From Paraburkholderia polaris (GTDB lineage: Bacteria; Pseudomonadota; Gammaproteobacteria; Burkholderiales; Burkholderiaceae), in contig NZ_JABBGJ010000011.1 of the NCBI RefSeq assembly GCF_012927345.1, positions 124,001 through 188,000 of the forward strand: a stretch of 64,000 nt of DNA. Direction: 5' to 3'. Positions 62,875-64,000 of the stretch are shown here, one piece after another. Position 1 is the stretch's first letter. Each line of letters begins with the position of its first letter. Both the position numbers and the translations under genes were made by a program. The notes below the pieces were generated by a model. It was not told where the DNA came from and ran no database searches. It saw nothing but the letters and a program-made list of their open reading frames with translations.

Positions 62875-64000
62875 TCAAATCACGGACTGCTCCCGCAGCC
62901 TGGCAATCTGAGCCTCGTCATAGCCGAGCACGTCGCGCAGGATGCTGTCGGTGTGTTCGCCGAGCGTCGGCGGATGGGACAGCGCTTCGGGCGGCGTGCC
63001 GGTCATATTGATCGGATTGCGCACCAGTTTGACCGTGCCGCCCGACGGATGCGGCAGATCGACCCGCATGCCGCGCGCCAACACCTGCTCGTTCTCGAAC
63101 ACTTCGCCCAGATCGTTGATCGGCCCGCACGGCACGCCGGCTGCTTCCAGCGCCGCGATCCATTGCTGCTTGCCTCGCAGGCGCACCATGTCGGCAAGGA
63201 TCGGCACGAGAATGTCGCGGTGGCGCACGCGAGCCGGGTTGGTCGCGAATCGCTCGTCGTCGGCGAGTTCGGGGCGGCCGCCTGCCTCAACGAACTTGCG
63301 GAACTGCCCGTCGTTGCCCACCGCGACGATGATCCAGCTATCGCTGGTCTGGAAGGTCTGGTAGGGCACGATGTTCGGATGCGCATTGCCCCAGCGCACG
63401 GGCGGCTGGCCGCTCGCCAGGTAATTCGAATTCATGTTGGCCAGCATGGCCACCTGCACGTCGAGCAGCGCCATGTCGATGTACTGGCCTTCGCCCGTTC
63501 TGTCGCGGTGCGTGAGCGCCGTGAGCACGGCGATGGTCGAATACATGCCGGTCATCAGGTCGGCAATCGCGACGCCGGCCTTTTGCGGGCCGCCGCCCGG
63601 CTGGCCGTCACGCTCGCCGGTAATGCTCATGAAGCCGCCGATGCCTTGCACGATGAAGTCGTAGCCGGCGCGCTGCGCATACGGCCCGGTTTGGCCGAAG
63701 CCGGTCACCGAGCAGTAGATCAGATCGGGCTTCACTTCTTTGAGCGACGCGTAATCGAGACCGTACTTCTTCAACTGCCCGACCTTGTAGTTCTCCAGCA
63801 CCACGTCGCTTTGCGCGGCCAGTTCGCGGATGATCCGCTGGCCTTCGGGCGAAGCGATATCGACGGTGACCGAGCGCTTGTTGCGATTCGCCGCGAGGTA
63901 ATAGGCGGCTTCACGTGTGTCGGCGCCTTCCGGCGTTTTCAGGTACGGCGGCCCCCAGTGGCGGGTGTCGTCGCCGACTTCGGGTCGTTCGATCTTGATG
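62875..64000 (-). CDS. CaiB/BaiF CoA-transferase (N-terminus outside window)
   Basis: The frame runs from 62875 to the window edge. Toward the edge it reads IKIERPEVGDDTRHWGPPYL, then AYYLAANRNKRSVTVDIASPEGQ, then VVLENYKVGQLKKYGLDY, IYCSVTGFGQTGPYAQRAGY, GYDFIVQGIGGFMSITGERDGQ and DVQVAMLANMNSNYL. These are hallmarks of formyl-CoA/succinyl-CoA:organic acid transferases of family III. The true start with the catalytic Asp lies upstream of the window. Substrate unknown. Confidence 0.92.
   Translation of the reverse strand, partial: IKIERPEVGDDTRHWGPPYLKTPEGADTREAAYYLAANRNKRSVTVDIASPEGQRIIRELAAQSDVVLENYKVGQLKKYGLDYASLKEVKPDLIYCSVTGFGQTGPYAQRAGYDFIVQGIGGFMSITGERDGQPGGGPQKAGVAIADLMTGMYSTIAVLTALTHRDRTGEGQYIDMALLDVQVAMLANMNSNYLASGQPPVRWGNAHPNIVPYQTFQTSDSWIIVAVGNDGQFRKFVEAGGRPELADDERFATNPARVRHRDILVPILADMVRLRGKQQWIAALEAAGVPCGPINDLGEVFENEQVLARGMRVDLPHPSGGTVKLVRNPINMTGTPPEALSHPPTLGEHTDSILRDVLGYDEAQIARLREQSVI

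Overview
The window looks like a chromosomal segment of a Burkholderiaceae bacterium, most likely Paraburkholderia or Burkholderia. The reasons are high GC with strong G/C third positions, the gene order carA-carB-greA, yhbY/rlmE-ftsH-folP-glmM and pstSCAB-phoU-phoB-phoR-ppk-ppx, and many typical family members. This assignment rests on gene content and order, not on a database search.

Region 1 (1-11.7 kb) is housekeeping: carbamoyl-phosphate synthase (carA truncated by the window start, carB), the transcript cleavage factor greA, a membrane protein, the ribosome-associated YhbY protein, the 23S rRNA methyltransferase rlmE, the protease ftsH, folP and glmM. Between glmM and pstS lies an AT-richer stretch with an orphan contractile tail-sheath gene split by a one-base frameshift.

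Region 2 (13.4-25.9 kb) is a phosphate-response block. A double Pho box precedes pstS, followed by pstC, pstA, pstB, phoU, phoB and phoR. Next come polyphosphate kinase (ppk) and exopolyphosphatase (ppx), transcribed divergently, then an ornithine-lipid acyltransferase (olsB) and a SixA-type phosphatase. Pho-box-like repeats with 11-base periodicity also precede ppk and olsB, so phosphate uptake, polyphosphate storage and phosphorus-free membrane lipid synthesis may be co-regulated by the PhoB encoded here.

Region 3 (26-34.8 kb) holds a tRNA-Pro, small membrane proteins and lipoproteins, a MATE exporter with a repeat-encoded N-terminus, a DUF2288 protein, a pentapeptide-repeat protein, an M23/LysM lipoprotein, an aldose epimerase and undecaprenyl-diphosphatase (uppP).

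Region 4 (34.8-51.2 kb) is a 16.4-kb integrated element in the 3' end of a tRNA-Arg(UCU), bounded by 52-base direct repeats, with its tyrosine integrase at the right end. It has lower GC than its surroundings. It encodes a prohead protease fused to an HK97-type capsid protein, a tape-measure protein, an HNH endonuclease and two tandem PrtN-like activators, and it carries a pair of perfect inverted DnaA boxes. No large terminase, portal or tail-tube gene is visible, so it resembles a phage satellite or a reduced prophage. Its cargo is a tight three-gene operon: a DNA methyltransferase, a DUF262 (DGQQR) protein and a small protein with an Rx4H motif that suggests a HEPN RNase. This is the best candidate here for a little-described defence system.

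Region 5 (51.2-64 kb) returns to the core chromosome: DUF427, an AcpA-type phosphoesterase, a di-heme cytochrome c peroxidase, small envelope proteins, a Nudix hydrolase, a periplasmic amino-acid-binding protein, glnS, gamma-glutamyltransferase, an RBBP9-type hydrolase and a CaiB/BaiF CoA-transferase cut by the window end.
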